Below, piece by piece: positions 25,148 to 32,902 of a DNA stretch of 64,000 bases. Position 1 is the stretch's first letter. Each line of letters begins with the position of its first letter. The stretch is taken from NCBI RefSeq assembly GCF_018831085.1, contig NZ_JAGPNM010000005.1:248001-312000 (forward strand). The letters are read 5' to 3'. A program made the translations under genes and the position numbers. A model generated the notes under the pieces. The model had not been told where the DNA came from, made no database searches, and was given only the letters and a program-made list of their open reading frames with translations. The stretch is from Rheinheimera oceanensis (GTDB lineage Bacteria > Pseudomonadota > Gammaproteobacteria > Enterobacterales > Alteromonadaceae).

Positions 25148-26203
25148 GTGCAAGCAGCTAACAGCAACATTCTAATTATCAGTAACATGGGGCCTAAGCC
25201 GTCATCACCGTTTCAGGGCAAGTTTGTACATAATCAGGTGTGGGCACTGGCTGCGTGTCATCCTGCTTATCATTATATGCGCTGGCACAGTGACTCTTTG
25301 CTGAACAAATTATTGAAATATCCTGTTTTTATGCTGGATTTTATCTGGCGTTTTATTTTTACCCGCCGCAGTTTTGATATAGTACATGTGCATTTCTTTT
25401 ATCCTACTATCTGGCTGGCTTTATTGTATAAAGCGGTACGCAACCGCAAAGTGAAAATTGTAGTAACCTGCCATGGCAGCGATATTTACAAGTATCAGCC
25501 GCCTGGAAAAGCTTACCGCTGGTGCGCGCGTAAAGTAGATCAATGGATTTTTGCCAGTAAGGCGCTGGCACAGCATTTTACACTGCCAACTAAGCGTGCC
25601 ACCGTGTTACCGGCGGGTATCAGTGAGTTATATCGCCAGGTTGAACCATTAAGCTGGCAGCAAAAAACCATTGATATATTGTATGTTGGCAGCCTGGATC
25701 AGAACAAAGGTATGGATCGCTTGCTGGCGCTGCTGCCAGCCATAAGTGACAAAAAAGTGGTCATAGCCGGTTCCGGCCCCTGGCTGGATAAGCTGCAATT
25801 GGCAGCAAGGCAGTTTCCGAATGTGCTGGTGGTTGGGCCAAAAGACAGCCTGGCATTAAAACAGTTATACAGCCAGGCTCGCTGTTTTGTCAGTTTGTCA
25901 CGCCATGAAGCCTTTGGTTTAGTGATGGCTGAAGCCATGGCATGTTATACGCCGGTAATTGCCACCCAAACTGATGGCGCCAGTGAGCAGATAAAACAGG
26001 GCAGCAATGGTATTCTGCTCAGCCAGCAAGAAACCGAGCAACAGCTGGTGGTGGCATTTACCCATGCTATTGAACGTATGTGGCAGTATAGCCCGGCAGA
26101 ATATCAGCGTATGCAGCAACAGGCCCGGGCTACTGCCGAGCAGTATTTGCTGGGCCAGGTGGTAAATGAATTACAACAGCTTTATCAGGAGATCTTATTA
26201 TGA
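25148..26203 (+). CDS. Glycosyltransferase family 4 protein
   Basis: 351 residues, GT-B fold. The N-terminal domain starts ILIISNMGPKPSSPFQGKFV and includes VVTCHGSDIYKYQPPGKAYR; the C-terminal GT4 domain has ILYVGSLDQNKGMDRLLALL and the E-x7-E motif SRHEAFGLVMAEAMA. It should transfer a sugar from a nucleotide donor to the lipid-linked precursor at the cytoplasmic face. The start is a GTG (25148); AGGATGAAA upstream is an indifferent ribosome site and also contains an ATG of a nine-codon overlapping frame. The stop overlaps the next start (ATGA). Confidence 0.88.
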   Translation: MQAANSNILIISNMGPKPSSPFQGKFVHNQVWALAACHPAYHYMRWHSDSLLNKLLKYPVFMLDFIWRFIFTRRSFDIVHVHFFYPTIWLALLYKAVRNRKVKIVVTCHGSDIYKYQPPGKAYRWCARKVDQWIFASKALAQHFTLPTKRATVLPAGISELYRQVEPLSWQQKTIDILYVGSLDQNKGMDRLLALLPAISDKKVVIAGSGPWLDKLQLAARQFPNVLVVGPKDSLALKQLYSQARCFVSLSRHEAFGLVMAEAMACYTPVIATQTDGASEQIKQGSNGILLSQQETEQQLVVAFTHAIERMWQYSPAEYQRMQQQARATAEQYLLGQVVNELQQLYQEILL

Positions 26204-26949
26204 CTCAAGCCAGTGCAGCAGTATTGCACCAACAGATCCCCCAGGTAAAGGTAGGGCCGGTGCAGGTGTCCTCATTTGCTGATATGCAGCAGCTACTTGA
26301 GTTTATCGTGCGCGAAGACGGCAGTGTCTATGCCGGTTCGGCTATAGCCATTAACCCGGAGAAAGTACTGACAGCCATGCGCAACCCGCAAATTGAAGCG
26401 GTGATCAGTGGTGCGGATATCCGCTATGCCGACGGCATTGGTGTTGTTAAGGTGATGCGTAAACGGCTGAAAAAAAACGTGCAGCGCATCCCCGGCTGTG
26501 AGCTGTGGCAAAACCTGATGCTGCGCGCCGCACAGTACAAAGTACCGGTATTTATTGTTGGCGCCAGGCCTGAGGTAAACCAGCAAACAGCGGATAAACT
26601 GCGCGCACAGCAGGTTAACCTGGTAGGGGCGGTAGACGGTTATTTTAAAGATGAAGCGGCGCTTATTGAGCAAATTAAGCAAAGTGGTGCCCGTATTGTC
26701 AGTATTGCCATGGGATCGCCCAAGCAGGAACTGTTGATCCAGCGCATCCGGGCGCAGCACCCCGACTGTTTTTATATGGGGGTTGGCGGCACTTATGATG
26801 TGTTTACCGGTAATGTAAAACGTGCACCGGAACTTTGGTGTAAGCTGAACTTAGAATGGGCTTATCGTTTGTTATCTCAGCCCAGCCGTATTGGCCGTCA
26901 GTTGGGGCTGCTGCGGTATGTCTGGTGGTATTGGACAGGTAAAATTTAA
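26200..26949 (+). CDS. WecG/TagA/CpsF-family glycosyltransferase
   Basis: 249 residues of the GT26 family, which adds ManNAcA or a related sugar to the undecaprenyl-linked HexNAc. Conserved features: AIAINPEKVLTAMRNP, ISGADIRYADGIGVVKVMRK, RIPGCELWQNLM, FIVGARPEVNQQTADKL, IVSIAMGSPKQELLIQRI and MGVGGTYDVFTGNVKRAPEL. CAGGAGATC lies before the ATG, and the ATGA overlap couples it to the GT4 gene. Together with the WecA-like enzyme it defines the first sugars of the repeat unit. Confidence 0.9.
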   Translation: MTQASAAVLHQQIPQVKVGPVQVSSFADMQQLLEFIVREDGSVYAGSAIAINPEKVLTAMRNPQIEAVISGADIRYADGIGVVKVMRKRLKKNVQRIPGCELWQNLMLRAAQYKVPVFIVGARPEVNQQTADKLRAQQVNLVGAVDGYFKDEAALIEQIKQSGARIVSIAMGSPKQELLIQRIRAQHPDCFYMGVGGTYDVFTGNVKRAPELWCKLNLEWAYRLLSQPSRIGRQLGLLRYVWWYWTGKI

Positions 26950-26968
26950 CGTCCGGGATGGAGTTAAG

Positions 26969-27871
26969 ATGGAAAAACAACAGCAGTTACCGCTAATCAG
27001 TGTTTATATGCCCACTTTTAACCGGGTGAATATGGCTATTCGTGCCATTGAGTCGGTGTTGGCGCAGGACTACAGCAATATAGAGTTGCTGGTAGTAGAC
27101 GATGCCTCAACCGATGACACCTGGCATGTGTTAACTAATAAATACATGAATGATGAACGGGTAAGGTTTTTTCGCCAAAGCCGTGGCCAGGGTGCCTGTG
27201 CGGCCCGTAACCGGGCAATATCTGAAGCGAAGGGCGATTTTGTTACCGGTATTGACGACGACGATGAGTTTTTGCCACATCGTTTAAGCAGCCTGTATAA
27301 CGCTTATGACGACCAATACAGCTGTGTTTGCTCGGGTTATATCTGGGATTACGGCACAGTGCAGAAAAAGCTGTTTGCCAGCCGCAACGTAGTGGCTTTA
27401 CCAGAGCTGCTGGATTTACATACTTTATCTAACCAGGCACTGGTGCGGCGTGAGCGTATGCTGGAACTGGGTGGGTTTGATATCGGCCTGGCTGCGTTTC
27501 AGGATTATGACATGTGGGTGCGGGTGGTGCAGGCTTATGGCCCGGCACTACGTATTGCCGATGCCAGTTACAAAGTTAATGTGGGCCATGAACTGGGCCG
27601 TATTACCAACTCCCCCAAGCGGCTGGATGCGCATAAACAGTTTGTTGCCAAGCACCGGGTACATATGAGTGAGCGTAATCTGCAAAATCAGATGTTTTAC
27701 CGCCAGAGCATGGAGCAAATACCGTTAACATTGCTCGGGCTTATAAGTAGTTGCCGTTATGGCCTGGTAAAACTGAAATGGCGCTATTACCTGAAACATA
27801 AATTAGGTGCACTCAGCCGTTGGCGCATTAAGGTGTTCAGCAAAGGCCTGGCCGGACTATTTAAAAAATAA
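26969..27871 (+). CDS. Glycosyltransferase family 2 protein
   Basis: 300 residues, GT-A fold. The N-terminal nucleotide-binding domain shows LISVYMPTFNRVNMAIRAIE, LLVVDDASTDDT, ARNRAISEAKGDFVTGIDDD (DDD metal motif) and DYDMWVRVV. I start at ATG 26969 after GGGATGGAG; an overlapping upstream in-frame start at 26891 would lie inside the previous gene. The hydrophilic C-terminus ends in a basic amphipathic tail (RWRIKVFSKGLAGLFKK) that could touch the membrane. It is part of the plus-strand polysaccharide operon; donor and acceptor are unknown. Confidence 0.88.
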   Translation: MEKQQQLPLISVYMPTFNRVNMAIRAIESVLAQDYSNIELLVVDDASTDDTWHVLTNKYMNDERVRFFRQSRGQGACAARNRAISEAKGDFVTGIDDDDEFLPHRLSSLYNAYDDQYSCVCSGYIWDYGTVQKKLFASRNVVALPELLDLHTLSNQALVRRERMLELGGFDIGLAAFQDYDMWVRVVQAYGPALRIADASYKVNVGHELGRITNSPKRLDAHKQFVAKHRVHMSERNLQNQMFYRQSMEQIPLTLLGLISSCRYGLVKLKWRYYLKHKLGALSRWRIKVFSKGLAGLFKK

Positions 27872-29151
27872 TGTCGTTTGCTACGCTAACTTCTCCGTTG
27901 CAGCAGCATAGTGACAAACTGCTGTGCTGGCTTATTCCGCTGTTTTTGCTGGTAGATTGCATTAACGGCGCTTTACTGCAGCTACATGGCTTCAGCTATG
28001 GCTTATCGGTGTTTTATAAGCTGTTATTGCTGCTGCTAATGGCCCTGGTTTTGCTGGTGCAACAACCTAAGCTTGTGCTGGGCCTGTTGCTGTTACTGCT
28101 ATTAATGCTATTGGGGCCTGCGCTGCAGTGGCCGGTTTTAGCGCAGCGCTGGCTGCTGGCAGATATCCAACTGGCCATTAAAGCCTTAAGTCCGCTGCTG
28201 GCTTTTGCCTACCTGGTGTCTTTGCTGCAACGTTCACCTACCGCAGCGCAAGTGTTGTTTAAGCACACCCTGATCATCAGTGCTCTGGTGTTGCTGCTAA
28301 ATGCCGTGGCCGGTTTAGCCGGGTTTGGTTTTACCGCTTATCAGCCACTTGACGGTGTGGCGCAGTCTTTTTTAGGTATTAAAGGCTTTTTTTATTCCAC
28401 CAATGAATTGTCGGCTGTACTGCTGGTGCTAAGTTGTGCTTTGCTGGTGCTTTGCTGGCCCCGGCACAAACTGGCGTACCTGGGTATCAGTGCTACTGCT
28501 TTGGTTATTGCAGTGCTGCTGCTGACTAAAACCGGTTTATTTGGTGTGTTGCTGCTGGTGCTGTTTATTCCGTTGCTAATGCAGCCGCCTGGCTTTTGGC
28601 AGCGCCAGCGCAAAGTACTGTATTGGCTGGTGCTGGCAATGGGGCTGGTGCTGCTGGCCGTGCTGTTTAACGGCGAAAGCCTGTTAAAGCTGCTGGGTAT
28701 TTACGACAAGCTGAGTTTTGTTTACCAGCAGCGCGGTATCAGTGGCATTTTGTTGTCATCACGTGATTATTATGCCGGGCGTATCTGGCAAACCACTGCT
28801 GAACACTACAGCGACTGGCAACGTATGCTGGGTGTTGGCCAGGGTGGGGTAGCCTTGTACCTGAAAAAATACTTTGCCGAGCTTGACTGGTTTGATCTAT
28901 TGGTATTTCACGGTGTCGCGGGTTTACTGGCGTTTGTGCTGTGCTTCGCTGTGTTTTTCCGCCGTAGCTGGCAACTGCGGGCCAATGGTGCCGGGCGCAG
29001 TCTGTTGTTATTGAATCTGCTGTTATTGCTGGTATCGTCAGTTGCCGGGCATATTTTAACTTCTGGTATGCTGTGGTTGCCGTGGGCACTGTGCAATGCA
29101 CTACTGGTGCACCAGCATCAGTTAAGGAGTAAAGATGAAAGATATTCTTGA
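27871..29151 (+). CDS. Wzy-like O-antigen polymerase/ligase family membrane protein
   Basis: 426 residues, extremely Leu-rich, with about eleven membrane helices and a large periplasmic loop (about 270-330, LKLLGIYDKLSFVYQQRGIS then SRDYYAGRIWQTTAEHYSDW). The architecture and position among glycosyltransferases suit a Wzy polymerase; WaaL-type ligase is the alternative since both share the O-antigen_lig fold. The loop contains SSRDYYAGR and GVGQGG, elements often seen in such polymerases. The start overlaps the GT2 stop by one base, so it depends on translational coupling. Low sequence conservation is normal for Wzy, so the call rests on topology and context. Confidence 0.75.
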   Translation: MSFATLTSPLQQHSDKLLCWLIPLFLLVDCINGALLQLHGFSYGLSVFYKLLLLLLMALVLLVQQPKLVLGLLLLLLLMLLGPALQWPVLAQRWLLADIQLAIKALSPLLAFAYLVSLLQRSPTAAQVLFKHTLIISALVLLLNAVAGLAGFGFTAYQPLDGVAQSFLGIKGFFYSTNELSAVLLVLSCALLVLCWPRHKLAYLGISATALVIAVLLLTKTGLFGVLLLVLFIPLLMQPPGFWQRQRKVLYWLVLAMGLVLLAVLFNGESLLKLLGIYDKLSFVYQQRGISGILLSSRDYYAGRIWQTTAEHYSDWQRMLGVGQGGVALYLKKYFAELDWFDLLVFHGVAGLLAFVLCFAVFFRRSWQLRANGAGRSLLLLNLLLLLVSSVAGHILTSGMLWLPWALCNALLVHQHQLRSKDERYS

Positions 29152-29836
29152 ACCCTTTATGTTTCCGCATAACCTTATGTTGTTTGGCTTGCTGCTGGCC
29201 TGTATTGTGTACCGCAAAAAAGGCCTGTGGTTGCTGCTGGCGTTTTATTATCTGGCCGGTAACAGTTTTGTGGCAAATCAGGTAAGGCATTGGTATGCCA
29301 GCCATACCAGCAGCTACAACATAGCGGCCAATAGTAGTGTGGTGGTGCTGGGCTGTGGTGGCTCCCAAACGGCAATACCTGCCTGTGCTAAATCGCGCCT
29401 GCAGCAATTGGCACAACTGATGCCGGATGCGGGCAGCGTTATTATAACCACTCAATACTGCAAACCTTACGTTGATTACCTGTTGAGTGTGGCTAATAAC
29501 CTGGCCATTGACTGTTTTTATGGCGGGGACAATACCTACAAAGAATTTAATAGTTTAGCGGGCAGGCAGTTAAAACCGGATTATATTGTAACCAGCGATT
29601 TTCATGCCTGGCGGGTGAAGCAGCTAACCCTGCACCATGGTTTTAGCAGCCAGGTTGTTGCTACCTCCAGCCAGACGTTTCGCCGGGTAAATTGTGGTGT
29701 GAACTGTCTGCTAACTGTAAACCTGACTAACTTCGACTTTTACAGCAAGCTAACTGCAGAGTTTGTCAGTTATGCTGTTTTTGTACTTACCCGCAGTTGG
29801 ACAAGCTGGTATCAGCCTGCGGAGCCTGTCAGTTAA
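29135..29836 (+). CDS. DUF218 (YdcF/ElyC-like) membrane-anchored protein
   Basis: 233 residues: two N-terminal hydrophobic helices (15-50) and a DUF218 domain with SSVVVLGCGGSQTAIPACAK (strand plus nucleotide-like loop) and YIVTSDFHAWRVKQLTLHHG, the conserved S.(F/Y)H..R element. ElyC/YdcF proteins act in cell-envelope and undecaprenyl-carrier metabolism, so its position at the end of a polysaccharide operon is sensible. AAGGAG seven bases before the ATG is strong even though the start lies 17 bases inside the Wzy-like gene. The TTAA end is shared with the convergent PAS gene. Confidence 0.75.
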   Translation: MKDILEPFMFPHNLMLFGLLLACIVYRKKGLWLLLAFYYLAGNSFVANQVRHWYASHTSSYNIAANSSVVVLGCGGSQTAIPACAKSRLQQLAQLMPDAGSVIITTQYCKPYVDYLLSVANNLAIDCFYGGDNTYKEFNSLAGRQLKPDYIVTSDFHAWRVKQLTLHHGFSSQVVATSSQTFRRVNCGVNCLLTVNLTNFDFYSKLTAEFVSYAVFVLTRSWTSWYQPAEPVS

Positions 29837-30960
29837 TTTAGCCAGGCGGTGTTGCGTTTTTTGCTTGCTGCTGTTAATGCCATCGATGAGCCGAGCCATT
29901 TCTGTATCACGCCATCACTATCATATTCTGCTACGGCTTTGGTTAAATGCCAGATATAGCTGCCATCATGGCGGCGTATGCGACACTCAATGCTGTAGGG
30001 ATCACCGGTCTGCACACAGTGTTGCCAGTGCAGCATCAGTTGCTGCTGATCATCAGGGTGCACCAAATCCAGCCAGTTTTCTACCAGTTGGCTGGCAGCC
30101 ATGCCGGTAAAAGCCGCTAATGTCTGATTTACAAAGCTGACATTACCATTGCGATCCGCAGTCCAGACAACAATAGGCAGACTGTCGGCCCACTGCTTAA
30201 AACGCTGTTGCTCCTGAGCAAGGCGCATGGTGATCTGATGGGCAGAGTTAATATCCTGCACGATACCTTGCATCGTGGTTTCAGTGGGGGCAGAAGCATA
30301 AGCGATTATTCTTACCCAATGCTCGGTTTTACCTTCTGGCAGACAAGGGCATTCAATATCGAAAGGTTGTTGTTGCTCCAGATAATCGCTCAGTAGCTGT
30401 TGTATTGCGGCCTGATAAGGCGGCCGAAATAAACCGCTGAACTGGCTTAGGGTAAAGCGTGACTTACTGGCATTTGGCAGTAAAGCTTTTGCTTCTTCTG
30501 ACAGGCGTACCATGCTGGTATGGGTATCAAGCGTCCAGCGGGCAAATTTAGTTAGCTTGTTTGCTAACTGAAGTTGCTGCTTTTGCATTTCCATATCGGC
30601 GCGCTGCTTGTTTTGCTGGCGCTGCAGATAAATAACGGCACGCATTTGCAGAAAAATAAGCAGCAGGCAAATACAGGCTCCAGCGCGGTTTGCCAGCACA
30701 AAAATAAACGAAAACCCCTCAGGCGCAGCGGGCGACATTAATACACCCAGCCAAATAAGTATGATGGCTGCAAAAAAAATAATATGAAGCAAGCGCAGTT
30801 TGTTGGTAAGGCTGGCCAGTAAAAGTAAAGGGGCATATAAAAAGCCGTGGGCAAAACCAAGCTGAGTTTGGCTGTCAGCTGCAAAAATAAGTAATAACAG
30901 CAGATAAATCAGGTAAGCTGCATTCTCGTTCTCGCGCAGTTGCTGGATCCAATGGCTCAC
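29833..30960 (-). CDS. Membrane protein with two PAS domains and no output domain
   Basis: 375 residues. The N-terminal part has about four membrane helices (17-105), then a coiled linker (LQRQQNKQRADMEMQKQQLQ), a degenerate PAS-like segment (about 130-235) and a well-formed PAS domain (about 245-365: WADSLPIVVWTADRNGNVSF, LAAFTGMAASQL, VHPDDQQQLMLHW, RIRRHDGSYIWHLTKAV). The protein stops 20 residues after the second PAS domain, so no kinase, GGDEF or HTH output is present. GTG start with AAGGAG. It may act through protein contact with the divergent signalling operon at 31185-38591. A loss of a C-terminal output domain is the other explanation. Confidence 0.8.
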   Translation of the reverse strand: MSHWIQQLRENENAAYLIYLLLLLIFAADSQTQLGFAHGFLYAPLLLLASLTNKLRLLHIIFFAAIILIWLGVLMSPAAPEGFSFIFVLANRAGACICLLLIFLQMRAVIYLQRQQNKQRADMEMQKQQLQLANKLTKFARWTLDTHTSMVRLSEEAKALLPNASKSRFTLSQFSGLFRPPYQAAIQQLLSDYLEQQQPFDIECPCLPEGKTEHWVRIIAYASAPTETTMQGIVQDINSAHQITMRLAQEQQRFKQWADSLPIVVWTADRNGNVSFVNQTLAAFTGMAASQLVENWLDLVHPDDQQQLMLHWQHCVQTGDPYSIECRIRRHDGSYIWHLTKAVAEYDSDGVIQKWLGSSMALTAASKKRNTAWLN

Positions 30961-31184
30961 GGCTTGCTCCTTGCCAATATACGTGTGTTAATTATGGTAC
31001 AGAAGTTATTGGGTTAGAAATTATTTGTACGCAAATGCTGTTTTCTTGTGATGCGAAATATACTCTGTTGCTACCTAAGCAGTAACTTTTCTGTTATATG
31101 CCTATACTGAACCCAATCAAGTTAATGATTCTAATCTAACTTTTATCAATTACACACATTGTGCCAGATAGTATGTAGGAACTT

Positions 31185-32150
31185 ATGTTACTAAAAAACT
31201 TTAACGTACTGGTGGTAGACGACGTAGTGCTTATGTGCGACTTCCTCTATGGTGTAGCCAAGAAAGTGCCGGGTTGTTATGCATTTAAAGCACTGGATGG
31301 TAAAACTGCGGCCGAAACGTTGGAAAATGAAGCGATCGATCTGTTAATTACTGATATTGAAATGAAAGGCCCCACCGGGCTGGAGTTAATATATCGGGTG
31401 AGATCAGGCAGTTTTGCCAGCACGTCGCATGATATTCCGATCATTATATTTTCAGGCAATGCTTATCTGGAGTTAATCCAGCAAAGTATCAGTTATGACG
31501 TTAATGATTTTCTGGCTAAGCCAATTACCGCCGATCAGTTGATACGCAAAATACAGCATCATCTGCAAACAGAAAAGCAGATTAAAAGTGCTGCGCATTA
31601 TCTGGCATTAAACAGTGATTTTTCTGCTAAAACCACCGTACCAGATGAAAACCGCAAAGTCAGTGTGGCAATAGTGCGTGAGTTAAACCCTAAGGCGGAA
31701 GCTGAGGCTGTCGATACCGACACTTCAGGTAAGAAAGCAGATGAAAAGGATTTTCTGTTCTGGCCCGAGCATGCCACCACTGGCTATTTTCAGATTGATC
31801 GGCGCTTACGTAACTTTGCTTTTAATATCAGTTGTTTTCACAATGTATTTGTTGGCAACTGTAAGCCGGTAGCAATTGAGAGTGAACGCAAAAGAGCCTG
31901 CGAAGCCTGTGATTATCTGTTTCATATTGCGAAAAATATCAGGCACAAAGAGCGCCGCCAGCAATTTTGGTTGTTGTTTAATCAACGACTGGAAAAATTA
32001 AAACCCTTAGCGGCAGAGCTAAACAGTGTCAACATTAAACACCATAGCCAGGTGCTGTTATTGTTGAAACGGCTGTCTTACTGGTGGATGCAAACCTGTA
32101 ACCGGCCAATTATTCAGAAAAACGATGACGACGGAGCTGAACATGGCTGA
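31185..32150 (+). CDS. Response regulator with uncharacterised cysteine-rich C-terminal region
   Basis: 321 residues. The N-terminal REC domain (1-125) is complete: acidic pair Asp12/Asp13, phosphorylation site Asp57 in LLITDIEMKG, IIIFSGN and DFLAKPI. A variable linker (130-190) leads to a C-terminal part (200-310) I cannot assign: FFxPEHATTGYFQIDRRL-like start, then ISCFHNVFVGNCKPVAIESE and RKRACEACDYLFHIAKNIRH, followed by helices. The four cysteines (CF..NC..ACEAC) could bind a metal or cofactor. It has AGGAACTT before the ATG and opens the five-gene signalling operon, overlapping the Hpt gene. Confidence 0.8.
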   Translation: MLLKNFNVLVVDDVVLMCDFLYGVAKKVPGCYAFKALDGKTAAETLENEAIDLLITDIEMKGPTGLELIYRVRSGSFASTSHDIPIIIFSGNAYLELIQQSISYDVNDFLAKPITADQLIRKIQHHLQTEKQIKSAAHYLALNSDFSAKTTVPDENRKVSVAIVRELNPKAEAEAVDTDTSGKKADEKDFLFWPEHATTGYFQIDRRLRNFAFNISCFHNVFVGNCKPVAIESERKRACEACDYLFHIAKNIRHKERRQQFWLLFNQRLEKLKPLAAELNSVNIKHHSQVLLLLKRLSYWWMQTCNRPIIQKNDDDGAEHG

Positions 32151-32535
32151 TACAGCCACATTGCCGGTACTGGATCTTAACATGCTGATTGCTATGTACG
32201 GTGATGGCAGTGCCGAAACGATTATATTGGCATTATCCGGTTTTCGCCGGGAAGCTGCCCATTATGTACAACAGTTGCAGGATGCCGGACAGCATAATGT
32301 CACAACAGATAATGCGCTGGCAGATACGGCGCGCTTGTGTCACAGCCTGAAAAGCATGTGTGGGTTGGTCGGGGCTGCAAAACTGATGCAGTTGTGTATG
32401 ATACTTGAGCAGGCCGCCCGGCAACATGACCTGACAACCCTGCAAAGCGAACGACTAAAATTAGCTGAAGTATGGCCAGAACTGTTATCCCAGCTTGATC
32501 TTATCTTGCTGCAACACGGCTATGTTGATGTGTAA
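32143..32535 (+). CDS. Hpt phosphotransfer protein
   Basis: Single Hpt domain of 130 residues. The phosphorylatable His67 lies in TARLCHSLKSMCGLVGAAKL, matching the HxLKG-like signature (K in place, G replaced by M). Four-helix-bundle pattern, no other domain. I use ATG 32143, which has GGAG nine bases upstream, instead of ATG 32125, which lacks a ribosome site; both overlap the previous gene. It likely shuttles phosphate between the kinase at 37752 and the two or three REC domains of the operon. Confidence 0.85.
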   Translation: MADTATLPVLDLNMLIAMYGDGSAETIILALSGFRREAAHYVQQLQDAGQHNVTTDNALADTARLCHSLKSMCGLVGAAKLMQLCMILEQAARQHDLTTLQSERLKLAEVWPELLSQLDLILLQHGYVDV

Positions 32536-32902
32536 TATCCTGTTTATTGATGATGACGCATTTATTCTCAGTGCCTATCAGCGCATGCTGCGCGGTTCTG
32601 TTTATCAAGGTTTTTATTTACAACAGCCGGCGTTGTTGTGGCAACAGGCTTACCTGAGCTCACTAACAATAGTACTGGCTGATCAGCAAATGCCGGGTAT
32701 AACAGGTTCCCAGCTACTGCTAAAGTTACAACTGGATTACCCTGAGATTAAGCGTGTATTGATCAGCGGTGACCTCACTTTAGCAATAAAACAGCTTGTA
32801 CCAGAGCTGATACTGGATGCCGCTTTGCCAAAACCCTGTAGCAAAGTGGCATTACTGGACTGTTTACAACGCCTGAGTGGAGGGCTTACAGCAACTACAT
32901 GA
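32528..32902 (+). CDS. Single-domain response regulator (REC only)
   Basis: 124 residues consisting of a REC domain: acidic residues Asp8/Asp9 (ILFIDDDAFILS), phosphorylation site Asp52 (VLADQQMPGITGSQLL), switch residue Ser80 (RVLISGD) and Lys102 (ALPKP). The architecture matches CheY-like carriers; the ADQQMPG and LISGD elements resemble RpfG-type REC domains, as does the C-terminal REC of the next protein. It starts inside the Hpt gene (overlap 8 bases) and its stop overlaps the next ATG by four bases (ATGA). Confidence 0.85.
   Translation: MCNILFIDDDAFILSAYQRMLRGSVYQGFYLQQPALLWQQAYLSSLTIVLADQQMPGITGSQLLLKLQLDYPEIKRVLISGDLTLAIKQLVPELILDAALPKPCSKVALLDCLQRLSGGLTATT

Noticed and set aside
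25135..25161. Nine-codon frame (MKFKRASS) before the GT4 gene as a leader peptide
   Set aside because: Too short to support and without a run of regulatory codons; its AGGATG more simply lies near the ribosome site of the GT4 gene.
28739..29455. 238-codon minus-strand frame
   Set aside because: Antisense to the Wzy-like and DUF218 genes; rich in His, Gln and Thr as expected from the complement of Leu-rich membrane genes.
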